From Kordia sp. (lineage in GTDB: Bacteria > Bacteroidota > Bacteroidia > Flavobacteriales > Flavobacteriaceae): a stretch of 64,000 nucleotides of DNA. Within the stretch, counting starts at the first letter, position 1; each line of letters begins with the position of its first letter. Below the pieces are notes generated by a model. The model had not been told where the DNA came from and ran no database searches. It worked only from the letters and a program-made list of their open reading frames with translations. Shown here one piece after another: positions 42,267 through 50,770 of this stretch. Where the stretch lies: NCBI RefSeq assembly GCF_022447245.1, contig NZ_JAKVBC010000015.1:1-64000 (forward strand), read 5' to 3'. A program made the translations under genes and the position numbers.

Positions 42267-44798
42267 TTAGTTTTTTAATTGTTTCTTGTTTATGATTTGT
42301 GCTTTTCCAATAGAAATCATATTAGTAAACAATTTATAAGCACCAGGAACTCCCGCAGGTAATTCACGGAAGAAACTCAATCCTGTATAGATGTAGTTTC
42401 CTTTTCCATATTTGGCCACTAATAAACTTCCTTTTTTTGCAGTTTCTCCTTTGTCATGCATTGACAGAATTGGCGTAAATTCAGTTCCCCAACTATTTGG
42501 GAAATACAATCCACGCTCTTGTACCCAACCGTCAAAATCTTTAGCTTCTATTTTGTTAGGGAAGTTCACCAACGAATGATCTTTGGCAATAACTTCTACC
42601 TTTGCATTTTCATCAGTTACACGATCTCTCGATAACTCTAATTTATAAGGAGCGAGTTCATTGCGTTCAACTTTGATGCGGCGATTAGTGTTGTACTGAA
42701 CAATTACATTTCCACCATTTTTTACATATTCTAGAATGTATTTTTGCTTGAATTTTAATTCGTCAACGGTATTATAAGCACGAATTCCTACCACAACCGC
42801 ATCGTATTTTTGAAGCGATTCGCCATTAATTGTTGATGGGTCAATAACTTCTACATCGTATCCAATTTGACGCAAACTCTCAGGAATGGCATCTCCTGCA
42901 CCTTGAATGTATCCAATATATTGTCCACCTTTCTGAATGTTTAGGCGTACTACTTTTGTTTCCGCTGGCAATAACACAGATTGCTTAGGAATATGATCGT
43001 ATTCAATTTCGTTTAAAGCTTGTGTATATTTTTTATTGTCAATAACAACTTCAGGAGTTAAAACACCTTCACTTTGTGTAGATGGAGGAACTACTGTGAA
43101 CATTAACGTTACTTCATCTCCTTTTTGTTGAATATTTACTTTTTGTTTTGCAGGATATACTTTCCAACTGTATGGGTGTTTGATAGAAACGTAACCATCA
43201 ATATTGTCTTTTCCTGCTTTTATAGTTACTGGAATTTCTTTGGTTTTATCGTCAGAGAAAATAATTACTTTATCAGCAAAACTCGCTGTTACTTCTGGCA
43301 ATATTTCAAATGGTTGATACAACTCACCTTTGTCAGGTTTTGAATAACGGTATACAACAGGTTTTGTAATTGTGATAGGTTTACCTTCAATAGTTAAATT
43401 GAACTTTACCATTGCTGGTCTTGGCGTTTCTGGTAATCCACGTAATTGTTGGTCTGCTACCTTGTACATTCCCAGTGTTCCTTTTTCAAATAACCAATAT
43501 GGTGCAGAAAAATCGTCTGTAGCTAAATTGATATCTAGATTTAGATTTTCTCTTTTATTTGAAGATAAATCTAAATTTTTGGTTTCCGTTTTATTGTCGC
43601 TAGTAGAAGTTATTGAAACCAATTTAATTGTTGCTGTGCTTCTGTTTAACGCTTCGATATTGACAGCTATATTAGCTCTAGGAGTGGCGCTTGACGCTGC
43701 TGCAGAAGCTTCTAAGTACAATCCAGCGCAAGCCTGAATAATTGTTTCAATTTCAGCTAATTTAATCGTTTTCCAATGCTCATCTTCTAATTGTTGAATC
43801 ATTCCATAAGCTTCCATTAATTTTGGTAAATGCGTAGCCGGATTTACAAAGTCAAAATCTTTTTCAATCGCATGTAGAATGTTTCCAATAGCTTTTCCAC
43901 CTTTTACACGATTCCAAGACGTATCAATTCCTGAAAAAATATCACTTTTATCTTCTGGAAAATCACCTTTTAAAAATTCTATATATTCTTGTTGTGTTCC
44001 TCGTGAAGTCAGTCGACCAAAACCTTGACATAAATGTTGACTGCTCGCAATAGAAGCCAACTCATTGTTAGATAATCCTTTTATCGGATAATATACTCCA
44101 ATATCAAAATTCAGCATTTTGCTTTTATCAGCTTCTTCAAACTTTTTACGACTTCCGTAAAACCACCAAGATGTATTAAAAAATAAACGTGTAGGTTGCC
44201 AAGCGTCATAAGTTGCTAATTGAGAAGGATATTTTGTTTTATCACCTGCTAAATCAAAAGCTTCTACACTCAACATCGCTGATGCTGTATGGTGTCCATG
44301 CGTTCTACCAGGTGTTCTATGATCAAAACGATTGATGATTACATCAGGTTTAAACCTTCGAATTGCCCAAACCACATCGCTCAACACTTCATCTTCATCC
44401 CAAATATCAAAAGTTTCATCTGGATGTTTGGAATAGCCAAAATCATTGGCACGTGAGAATAATTGTTGCCCACCATCAACACGGCGCGCTGCCAATAACT
44501 CTTGTGTGCGAATAACACCTAATTGCTCACGGATTTCAGGACCAATTAAATTTTGTCCACCATCACCGCGTGTTAACGATAAATAGGCTGTTCGTGCTTT
44601 TACATTATTTGCTAAATAGGCGATGAGTCGCGTATTTTCATCATCAGGATGTGCAGCTATATATAGTGCAGAACCTAGAAAGTTTAATTTTTGTACTTTC
44701 TCGTAGATTTCATTGGAGGAAAGTTTATCAGGTTTCTGTGCAAAACTGGTCGATACTATAGCATAAGTCACAAAAATAAACAGTAATAATTTTCTCAT
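42267..44798 (-). CDS. PIG-L family deacetylase, secreted
   Basis: An 843-residue exported protein. ATG 44798 is chosen because it gives a good signal peptide (MRKLLLFIFVTYAIVSTSFAQ). The PIG-L/LmbE Zn-dependent deacetylase domain (about 30-290) has the metal-binding AAHPDDENTRL, the conserved RGDGGQN loop and GRTHGHHTASAML with the third ligand. A long C-terminal half (about 320-840) looks like beta-sandwich and a GATase-like flavodoxin part (about 640-840, VVVGIRAYNTVDELKF). Family members deacetylate GlcNAc derivatives. It heads an operon with a 34-residue membrane protein and an SSS symporter, fitting sugar processing and uptake. Confidence 0.9.
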   Translation of the reverse strand: MRKLLLFIFVTYAIVSTSFAQKPDKLSSNEIYEKVQKLNFLGSALYIAAHPDDENTRLIAYLANNVKARTAYLSLTRGDGGQNLIGPEIREQLGVIRTQELLAARRVDGGQQLFSRANDFGYSKHPDETFDIWDEDEVLSDVVWAIRRFKPDVIINRFDHRTPGRTHGHHTASAMLSVEAFDLAGDKTKYPSQLATYDAWQPTRLFFNTSWWFYGSRKKFEEADKSKMLNFDIGVYYPIKGLSNNELASIASSQHLCQGFGRLTSRGTQQEYIEFLKGDFPEDKSDIFSGIDTSWNRVKGGKAIGNILHAIEKDFDFVNPATHLPKLMEAYGMIQQLEDEHWKTIKLAEIETIIQACAGLYLEASAAASSATPRANIAVNIEALNRSTATIKLVSITSTSDNKTETKNLDLSSNKRENLNLDINLATDDFSAPYWLFEKGTLGMYKVADQQLRGLPETPRPAMVKFNLTIEGKPITITKPVVYRYSKPDKGELYQPFEILPEVTASFADKVIIFSDDKTKEIPVTIKAGKDNIDGYVSIKHPYSWKVYPAKQKVNIQQKGDEVTLMFTVVPPSTQSEGVLTPEVVIDNKKYTQALNEIEYDHIPKQSVLLPAETKVVRLNIQKGGQYIGYIQGAGDAIPESLRQIGYDVEVIDPSTINGESLQKYDAVVVGIRAYNTVDELKFKQKYILEYVKNGGNVIVQYNTNRRIKVERNELAPYKLELSRDRVTDENAKVEVIAKDHSLVNFPNKIEAKDFDGWVQERGLYFPNSWGTEFTPILSMHDKGETAKKGSLLVAKYGKGNYIYTGLSFFRELPAGVPGAYKLFTNMISIGKAQIINKKQLKN

Positions 44799-45096
44799 TA
44801 GGACATTTTTGGTTTGGATAGCATCAAAAATAGAAAAGTTCATCTACGGACTTCTATTTTTAACGTTCTTTAACTTTCATTAGAATTTTTGCATAGAAGT
44901 GATTTAAACATTATGATATAGGTGAGAATTTATTTTGTTTTGTTCTTGTTTCGACTTTTTTCTTTAAAGTAGCTAAGGCTATCTTACTCAAAAAAAGACT
45001 TCATTAAGCCAAAAAAAATCTAGATTTTAAGTTTCAAAAATAGTTTAAAGATCCTCGCAAACTCATTATGAAGCTAAAAAGATTAAAGTTATAAAA

Positions 45097-45118
45097 AAAG
45101 CGAACCGAAGTTCGCTTT
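45097..45118 (-). terminator. Terminator of precursor gene B
   Basis: AAAGCGAAC pairs with GTTCGCTTT across CGAA, with an A-run on the plus strand that is a U-tract on the minus strand. It lies 22 bp past the stop of the 73-residue precursor and resembles hairpins near 10.1 kb and 45.5 kb. Confidence 0.85.
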
Positions 45119-45140
45119 GTTTGTTTACATACGTAATGCA

Positions 45141-45362
45141 TTAGCACCCTTGACATCTTGAATAACAAGCTGTGTTACAAGAGCGTGTCTTACATATTAA
45201 TTCATCCAATGAATGTGGGCAAGTAAAGCTCCAAGGAACTGGAATTGGCTCAGGACAATTTTGTGATTGTAGTGTTGTTGGCAGTCCCCCAATAACACCA
45301 TTTTCGAATGTAGAAATCGTTTTCTTACCCAAGGATAGGTGTTTAATTGTTCTTTTTTTCAT
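45141..45362 (-). CDS. Double-glycine precursor peptide B (RiPP/bacteriocin-like)
   Basis: A 73-residue precursor-like peptide. Leader MKKRTIKHLSLGKKTISTF ends in VIGG (about residues 23-26), the GG cleavage type; its Lys-Leu pattern matches the other small peptides at 45.5-46.4 kb. The core (47 residues) holds seven Cys, most in a C-terminal cluster (CKTRSCNTACYSRCQGC), and several Thr/Ser. Cys plus Ser/Thr suit disulfide or thioether bridging. No biosynthetic enzymes are in the window, so modification is speculative. A terminator follows at 45097. Confidence 0.78.
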   Translation of the reverse strand: MKKRTIKHLSLGKKTISTFENGVIGGLPTTLQSQNCPEPIPVPWSFTCPHSLDELICKTRSCNTACYSRCQGC

Positions 45363-45476
45363 TTTGATCTATTTTAAAGTTTCAATTGTCCAAAGAAAGA
45401 AATCATATATGTAAACTATGTGGGGAAAAACACGGAGTTTATAAAGGATAATCACTATAATGAAAAGTGACAAAAA

Positions 45477-45498
45477 AAAGTGAACCAAAGTTCACTTT
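45477..45498 (-). terminator. Terminator of precursor gene C
   Basis: AAAGTGAAC pairs with GTTCACTTT across a CAAA loop and is followed by a U-tract on the minus strand. It lies 25 bp beyond the stop of the 59-residue precursor. Confidence 0.82.
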
Positions 45499-45522
45499 AT
45501 AATAATTTAAGATACGATTATT

Positions 45523-45702
45523 TTAACGACATGTTCTTGGGTGAACACTTTCGCATCTTGGTTCCCAATAGCAAGCGGTAATATTTTGCTCAGAATAACA
45601 TTCTCTGTTGTTAGAGTTGCGTCCACCAATAGGATTGTTAATATCCATATTAGAAATAGACTTTTTGTTGAGTCGTAAATTTTTAATAGTTCTTTTTTTC
45701 AT
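45523..45702 (-). CDS. Double-glycine precursor peptide C (RiPP/bacteriocin-like)
   Basis: A 59-residue precursor. The leader MKKRTIKNLRLNKKSISNM shares its first seven residues except one with peptide B and ends NNPIGG (27). The 32-residue core begins RNSNNRECYSEQ and has four Cys, aromatic residues and a C-terminal CR. It is flanked by its own terminator and shares the leader family with the neighbouring genes. No export or modification gene is adjacent. Antimicrobial, toxin or signalling peptide is possible; unproven. Confidence 0.72.
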   Translation of the reverse strand: MKKRTIKNLRLNKKSISNMDINNPIGGRNSNNRECYSEQNITACYWEPRCESVHPRTCR

Positions 45703-45721
45703 GAGTTTTTGAATTTAGAAG

Positions 45722-45860
45722 TTAATTTATTTTTTCACAATCTTCACAATCTTCACAATCTTCATAATCTTCAAAGTAGCGAGAACTTCCAGATCCTCAA
45801 CCTTACTAAGTTTGGCAATATGATTACTATTTCCTTCGTCTTTTTGTTATTTTGTAATAA
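45722..45860 (-). pseudogene. Decayed precursor gene with CED repeat core
   Basis: The region looks like a broken GG precursor gene. One frame gives a leader-like IAKLSKVED; the next frame, after a shift, gives GSGSSRYFEDYEDCEDCEDC, ending EKIN and a stop at 45722. An in-frame TGA and TAA interrupt it upstream of the core. The 9-bp tandem units at 45736-45771 encode the Glu-Asp-Cys run. It is a degenerate member of the array or a dormant one; confidence is limited because the reading frame must be pieced together. Confidence 0.42.
45736..45771 (+). repeat. 9-bp tandem repeat, four units
   Basis: Four units of CACAATCTT (three exact, the fourth CATAATCTT) stand in tandem. Read on the minus strand they encode a Glu-Asp-Cys (last unit Glu-Asp-Tyr) repeat in the decayed precursor core. 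The exactness of the first three units suggests recent slippage. Confidence 0.8.
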
Positions 45861-45901
45861 TAATCACTTATAAAATTAGGATCATTAGATGGGGAATCCT
45901 G

Positions 45902-46009
45902 CTAAATGGATAAACTTTGTTGTAATTTGTATTCACCATTGGAAGCATTCATTTCTAGACTTGAAATGAATTTTTATTTAGTTGTAAACTTTTGTAGTTT
46001 TTTCCACAT
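45902..46009 (-). pseudogene. Decayed leader of another GG precursor gene
   Basis: The frame from ATG 46009 reads MWKKLQKFTTK, then a TAA stop at codon 12, then KFISSLEMNASNGE and a further short tail. The second half matches the leader pattern KKxISxLEM of the intact precursors, but the stop at 45974-45976 and the short, Cys-free tail make it non-functional. Confidence 0.55.
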
Positions 46010-46024
46010 AATTCTATTTTAAAC

Positions 46025-46198
46025 TTAACAAATACAATTTGAATTAAATAGACACTTTGTTTCTGTCTTTCCTTCCTCACAAATAATAATACTTTCTGCA
46101 TGACAAGCACGTCCTGTAGCTCCCACTATTTCTGTCATCTCTAAATTTGAAATTGATTTTTTGTTCAATTGTAAATTTTTGAATTCTCTTTTTTTCAT
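46025..46198 (-). CDS. Double-glycine precursor peptide D (RiPP/bacteriocin-like)
   Basis: A 57-residue precursor. The leader MKKREFKNLQLNKKSISNLE ends MTEIVGA (26), a Gly-Ala cleavage variant. The 30-residue core starts TGRACHAESIIIC and contains five Cys, ending CLFNSNCIC. It belongs to the same leader family as the peptides at 45523 and 45141. The GA site is accepted by many C39-type peptidases. No modification enzymes nearby. Confidence 0.72.
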   Translation of the reverse strand: MKKREFKNLQLNKKSISNLEMTEIVGATGRACHAESIIICEEGKTETKCLFNSNCIC

Positions 46199-46228
46199 AA
46201 TGAATGGGTTTAAATGAATTATAAATTA

Positions 46229-46426
46229 TTAATAACACGCATAACATTGTCCATTATGCCAAACAATTCCCCATCCAAAACATCGATCTTGTGACCAATT
46301 TATTGGCATTCCACCAGTTCCATCACATGGTCTACTAGGTCTAGGTCTTATTCCCCCACATACGGTTTTTTGTTCTTTTTTACTGAGTGCTTCAGTTCCT
46401 TTTAAATTTGAAATGTTTTTTAACAT
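46229..46426 (-). CDS. Bacteriocin-like GG precursor peptide E
   Basis: A 65-residue peptide beginning MLKNISNLKGTEALSKKEQK, ending its leader with TVCGG (25), a different leader type from B-D (it resembles the LSKKEQKxIxGG style of bacteriocin-like leaders). The core is IRPRPSRPCDG, then GMPINWSQDRCFGWGIVWHNGQ and CYACY, with four core Cys and Trp residues. ATG 46426 is preferred over 46450 because it gives the standard leader. It is the first of the minus-strand array; no maturation enzyme is seen. Confidence 0.7.
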   Translation of the reverse strand: MLKNISNLKGTEALSKKEQKTVCGGIRPRPSRPCDGTGGMPINWSQDRCFGWGIVWHNGQCYACY

Positions 46427-46593
46427 GATTGTAATTTTTATGGTTAACAAACAAAATTTATAAAAAAAAGCTAAAAGCTCAGTATGGTAATACCTTACTT
46501 AACATTTGGTTAGTCACAACTTATGTGTGTTTTTAATAATTTATGTAGTTTTGAGAAAATCACTGAAACCTTGATATAAATTCCCAAACATAC

Positions 46594-48456
46594 ATGAATA
46601 TTTTAAAGAAAACTGCTTTTTTACTGTTTACTCTTTGTGTAGTAAGTTGTACAACTACTAAAAAAGAAATGAACAAATCGAATTCTTATGCAAACGATAC
46701 ACATTCCTATGCAAAACCTAATGAAGCTGTGGCAAAGCATCTTTTATTAGATGTTGAAGTTGATTTTGATAAAGAAGTTATCAAAGGAACAGCTGCATAT
46801 AGTATAGAGAGTACAAATGCATCTGAAATCGTATTTGATGCTAAGAATTTAAAGATTCATCAAACAACTGTAGATGGAAAAGAAGTAGCGTTTTCACTTG
46901 GTACAAATGATCCAATATTAGGGCAGTCATTGACGATTCCAATTACAAAAAATGCTAAAAAAGTTGCGATCAGTTATGAAACCACTGATAAAACAGAAGC
47001 TTTACAGTTTTTAAACCCACAGCAAACAGCCGACAAAGCATTTCCATTTTTATTAACGCAAGGACAAGCTATTTTGACACGAACTTGGATTCCTATTCAA
47101 GACAGTCCACAAGTACGTTTAACATATACTGCTAAGGTAAAAGTGCCAAAAGAATTAATGGCCATCATGAGTGCCGAAAATCCAAAAGTAAAAAGTGAAA
47201 ATGGACAGTATAGTTTTGAAATGAGACAACCAATTTCACCATATTTGATTGCTTTGGCGGTTGGTGATTTGGTATATAAAGAAATTAGTCCTAGAACTGG
47301 TGTGTATGCCGAAAAATCTATGATAGATAAAGTTCATTATGAGTTTGCAGATATGGAAAAAATGGTGAATGCAGCTGAGAACTTGTATGGTACATATGTG
47401 TGGGATCAATTTGACGTTGTAGTTTTACCACCAAGTTTTCCGTTTGGAGGAATGGAAAACCCAAGATTGACATTTGCTACACCAACAGTTGTTGCGGGCG
47501 ATCGTAGTTTGACAAGTTTAATTGCACACGAATTGGCGCATTCATGGTCTGGAAATTTAGTGACCAATGCCACTTGGAATGATTTCTGGTTGAACGAAGG
47601 GTTTACCGTATATTTTGAAATGCGTATCATGGAAGCTTTATATGGAAAAGAATATGCAAACATGCTGGCGTCTATAGGAAGACAAGACTTAGCGGAGCAA
47701 TTGGAAAGTTTTCATGATAAGCCCGAAGCAACACATTTAAAGTTGGATTTAAAAGGGAAAAATCCTGATGATGGAATGAATAGTATTGCATATGATAAAG
47801 GATATTTGTTTTTACGTACCCTAGAAGAAACTGTCGGACGTTATAAAATGGATACTTTCTTGAAAGGATATTTCAATAAACATGCATTTTCAACGATGAC
47901 AACAGAGAAGTTTATTAAGTATTTGAATACAGAATTATTAGAAAAAAATAAGGTTTCTTTTAATATAAATGATTGGGTTTATAATGCTGGTGTTCCTGCA
48001 AACGCGGCAAAAATTGTATCCGATAAGTTTCAAAAAGTAGAAGAAGCGATTGAAAATTGGAAAAAAGGAACACTGAGTGATCACGAGTTGTGTGCAAAAG
48101 ACTGGAATATTCAGCAAAAGATTCATTTTATAAGAAACATTCCTGCAACGATTTCTATTGAAAAGTTTACTACTTTAGATAATGCTTGCCAGTTTTCATC
48201 TGCAACCAATTCATACATTGCAATGGTTTGGTTTGAACAAGCGATTAATCATAATTATCATGCAAATAATGTAGACGTACACATTGAAAACTTTTTGATG
48301 ACTGTTGGTCGCCGTTGGTATGTTTCTACCTTATATAGAGCATTTAAGCGTGCTGATAAATTGGAAGAAGCTAAGCGTATTTATGAAAAAGCACGTCCAA
48401 ACTATCATTCGGTAACCGTGAATACGATTGATGATATGTTAGGTGTTTCGTATTAA
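46594..48456 (+). CDS. M1 family metallopeptidase (aminopeptidase)
   Basis: A 620-residue exported lipoprotein (lipobox VSC, Cys about 19). The M1 domain has the GGMEN exopeptidase motif (about 288), and the zinc site HELAHSW with His312, Glu313 and His316, and the distal ligand Glu335 in NEGFTVYF. Residues 20-240 form the N-terminal beta-saddle; the C-terminus resembles the leukotriene-A4-hydrolase-type armadillo helices. It cleaves N-terminal amino acids from peptides, likely in the periplasm for nutrient use. It is monocistronic. Confidence 0.96.
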   Translation: MNILKKTAFLLFTLCVVSCTTTKKEMNKSNSYANDTHSYAKPNEAVAKHLLLDVEVDFDKEVIKGTAAYSIESTNASEIVFDAKNLKIHQTTVDGKEVAFSLGTNDPILGQSLTIPITKNAKKVAISYETTDKTEALQFLNPQQTADKAFPFLLTQGQAILTRTWIPIQDSPQVRLTYTAKVKVPKELMAIMSAENPKVKSENGQYSFEMRQPISPYLIALAVGDLVYKEISPRTGVYAEKSMIDKVHYEFADMEKMVNAAENLYGTYVWDQFDVVVLPPSFPFGGMENPRLTFATPTVVAGDRSLTSLIAHELAHSWSGNLVTNATWNDFWLNEGFTVYFEMRIMEALYGKEYANMLASIGRQDLAEQLESFHDKPEATHLKLDLKGKNPDDGMNSIAYDKGYLFLRTLEETVGRYKMDTFLKGYFNKHAFSTMTTEKFIKYLNTELLEKNKVSFNINDWVYNAGVPANAAKIVSDKFQKVEEAIENWKKGTLSDHELCAKDWNIQQKIHFIRNIPATISIEKFTTLDNACQFSSATNSYIAMVWFEQAINHNYHANNVDVHIENFLMTVGRRWYVSTLYRAFKRADKLEEAKRIYEKARPNYHSVTVNTIDDMLGVSY

Positions 48457-48467
48457 ATATTATGATT

Positions 48468-48932
48468 TCAATCTTGTCCTAAGAAAAAGAATTCGCCAGT
48501 TTTTCTATCTACATAACCAAATTGAGAATTTGTGTATGTGATGCTGATGACTTTTTTTTTAGCATGCCATTTTTCATCAGTAAAATAGCTGGATATCGTA
48601 TCTAAAGCAAAATATTTAATAACAGGTCTGTTGTGTCGATAAATAGGTAGTTTATTGTCTTTCCATGGATCTGTTTTCCATAGGATATTTCCAAATAGGT
48701 CGATTGCTGTGATGGTAATTTCTGTTGAGTCAACGGTAAAGGTGACGTTGTTTATAGTATCTTTTTGAGTATAGTTGTACTTACCAATGTAATTGGGATA
48801 TTTTTCATTGAACTTATTTTATTTCCATTGTGCTTTAGCTTTTTCCCAAATTTTATCCGAATTCAAAGAATTATTTTGCCCGTAAGAAATAGAGAAAACG
48901 AATACCAGTACAAAAAATAGACAGTTTTTCAT
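48468..48932 (-). pseudogene. Secreted hypothetical protein with one in-frame stop
   Basis: From ATG 48932 the frame stays open to TGA at 48468 except for TAA at 48819-48821 (codon 38). It encodes a signal peptide (MKNCLFFVLVFVFSISYGQ), then WEKAKAQWK, the stop, and a beta-rich part with NVTFTVDSTEITITAIDLFG and WKTDPWKDNKLPIY, ending FFFLGQD. With only one lesion it may be a recent pseudogene or a sequencing error. No family recognised. Confidence 0.72.
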
Positions 48933-49247
48933 CTTCGTATATTTTAGATACTTTTTTAAGTTAAATATAAAAAGACAACGATAATATTGATCATTTCTTG
49001 CATTCAGGATGCATCATATAAAAGTTAAAAAAACAGAAAGGATACAATAAGGGCATATTGTATCCTTTTCTTAATGAGATGATATCTAAGCCAGCAGGTT
49101 AAGCGTGGAATTATGACTTAAATATACTTAGTAAATAATTTATCATATTATTATCTTAAATTTCGTGAAATTTCGAAACTTCTAGTTACGGTTTTACCAT
49201 ACAACCACTACACGTTTGCAGTGATATGTAGAGTTTTTTTGTAAGAA
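48933..49247 (+). other. Intergenic region with a 12-bp inverted repeat
   Basis: A 315-bp AT-rich gap. It holds a perfect hairpin at 49037-49068: AAAGGATACAAT with ATTGTATCCTTT and an 8-base loop, followed by TC-TT on the plus strand, likely a bidirectional terminator. I see no ORF of interest and no clear promoter. Confidence 0.55.
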
Positions 49248-50189
49248 TTATAACGCTAATTTTTTTCTAAGAACGCTATCTTTTACGCTGTTTTTAGACC
49301 AATATGGACTTTTTAACTGTTTGATTTTCGTTGCTTTAGTGACCATTATTTTTGCTGAATTTCCAAAGCCACTTGAAGCAGTTTCTGTCCAACCCAAAAT
49401 ATCGTACGGAAAGCTAGAATTAAAAGAAATTTCTAATTTTCTGTTCAATTTTGGATAGTTTATAGTATATGTAGAAATGCTATCTGAATTGGTTAACGTC
49501 GCAGTTGCTTCATAAGTTTTTAATGGAATATGTTTCATGCGCAATGTTTCAAAAGCTGGAACGATTTGTTGTGAGCCTACAGGTAACTGTGAAGGGTTTA
49601 TTCGTAATTGAGTCCACAATTCATCTTCTAAAATAACTTTATCTAATGAAAACTTTTGATCAGATTCACTTTCAAAATACGAATAGGATTCCACATCAAA
49701 TATGTCTCTATTATTAAGTTGTGTAAACACATGTCCACACCATTCTTGCATAGAAGAAGTCACTTTAATTGCATGCTGATTGTTGGCAACAGGATAAAAT
49801 GTACTTGTCATTACGCTATATGGATATACACCTGTGTAGAATTTTTTAGTAGCGTTTAACTTTAAAATAGGAACATTATTGTCTCTGCGTTGATCTGCTT
49901 TTACTTGCTTTTCAGGATTAAAATCTTCCGTTACATACACCAATACGGCTTTTCCTTTATGGATTTCGCCATAACGAGCTTGTTCTAGTTCAAAAGAAGT
50001 AAGTTCTGCTTCGCCAGCATACCAATATTTATTAAAAGCGTCAGAAGTTGGCTGTGCAGCTGGTTTTTGAGGTGTTTTTAAGGTATTGTACCTAGTTGTT
50101 GTAGTGTCATTTTTTACATTAGAACACGCAATAATAGTTCCAATAACTGTGAGTCCAGCTAAAATAAGTTGTCGGGAAATGGCTTTCAT
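49248..50189 (-). CDS. Hypothetical lipoprotein
   Basis: A 313-residue exported lipoprotein with a lipobox IIAC (Cys22), a Thr/Pro/Gln-rich linker, and a mature domain beginning about residue 50 (FNKYWYAGEAELTSFELEQARYG). Further conserved-looking segments are YVTEDFNPEKQVKAD, GVYPYSVMTSTFYPV and SSMQEWCGHVFTQL. I recall related flavobacterial proteins, sometimes named after nearby Maf, but Maf motifs are absent. Function unknown; the WCGH motif with nearby acidic residues is a candidate active or binding site. Confidence 0.75.
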   Translation of the reverse strand: MKAISRQLILAGLTVIGTIIACSNVKNDTTTTRYNTLKTPQKPAAQPTSDAFNKYWYAGEAELTSFELEQARYGEIHKGKAVLVYVTEDFNPEKQVKADQRRDNNVPILKLNATKKFYTGVYPYSVMTSTFYPVANNQHAIKVTSSMQEWCGHVFTQLNNRDIFDVESYSYFESESDQKFSLDKVILEDELWTQLRINPSQLPVGSQQIVPAFETLRMKHIPLKTYEATATLTNSDSISTYTINYPKLNRKLEISFNSSFPYDILGWTETASSGFGNSAKIMVTKATKIKQLKSPYWSKNSVKDSVLRKKLAL

Positions 50190-50245
50190 CGTTTTTTTAT
50201 AAAGATATTTAAAAACGACGATACTAACAATGCTTTAACAGTCTG

Positions 50246-50548
50246 TTAAAACAATTTCAAGGTATTTTTTCGAATTCTAAAACTGATAATAATGATGATG
50301 CAAATAGCCAAAATCGCAGCAATAACACAAACAAAGCTGGTTGAAGATTCAACTTGTAGTTTAATGCTATTTCCAGTATTGGCTAGCGTACTTCCGTTTG
50401 TTGTCATTGTTTCTATTTCTGGGAATGGCATAGAGTTACTAGAAACTTCAACAACATCTACAGAAGTTTCAAGTGGTTCTTGCGCGTACATTAATGACAA
50501 CGAAGAGAAGATAATTACTATACTAATAAAATGTATAATTCTTTTCAC
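50246..50548 (-). CDS. Small membrane-anchored hypothetical protein
   Basis: A 100-residue protein with a signal peptide (MKRIIHFISIVIIFSSLSLMYAQ), a short polar region and a C-terminal transmembrane helix (about 74-92, VCVIAAILAICIIIIISF) followed by a basic tail (RIRKNTLKLF). This topology puts the polar part outside and the tail in the cytoplasm. It could also be a small cell-surface sorting-like anchor. No family recognised; it is downstream-independent of the lipoprotein. Confidence 0.6.
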   Translation of the reverse strand: MKRIIHFISIVIIFSSLSLMYAQEPLETSVDVVEVSSNSMPFPEIETMTTNGSTLANTGNSIKLQVESSTSFVCVIAAILAICIIIIISFRIRKNTLKLF

Positions 50549-50770
50549 TAAGCTGTTATTTTAGGGAATCTTCCATCAAGATACATAAAGTTATGTTAAA
50601 ATGCCGTATTTTTTTGTAAGATTACTGTATTAATGTGTGAATCGTGCCATTTTGTATATAAATGGTTATGAGTAAGATACAAATCTCATAGTTCATTTAT
50701 AGAACAACTAACAGGACAATAACCGACATGCTTCATCGATTTTTTTTCTACCCTATAAAAAGATGATTTG

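Noticed and set aside
45736-45771. Tandem 9-bp repeats as a CRISPR-like or iteron array.
   Set aside because: Units are only 9 bp without spacers and fall in phase with a Glu-Asp-Cys coding pattern.
49248-50189. Calling this gene a second Maf-like septum inhibitor.
   Set aside because: It is a lipoprotein with none of the Maf motifs; the real maf is at 50771-51364.
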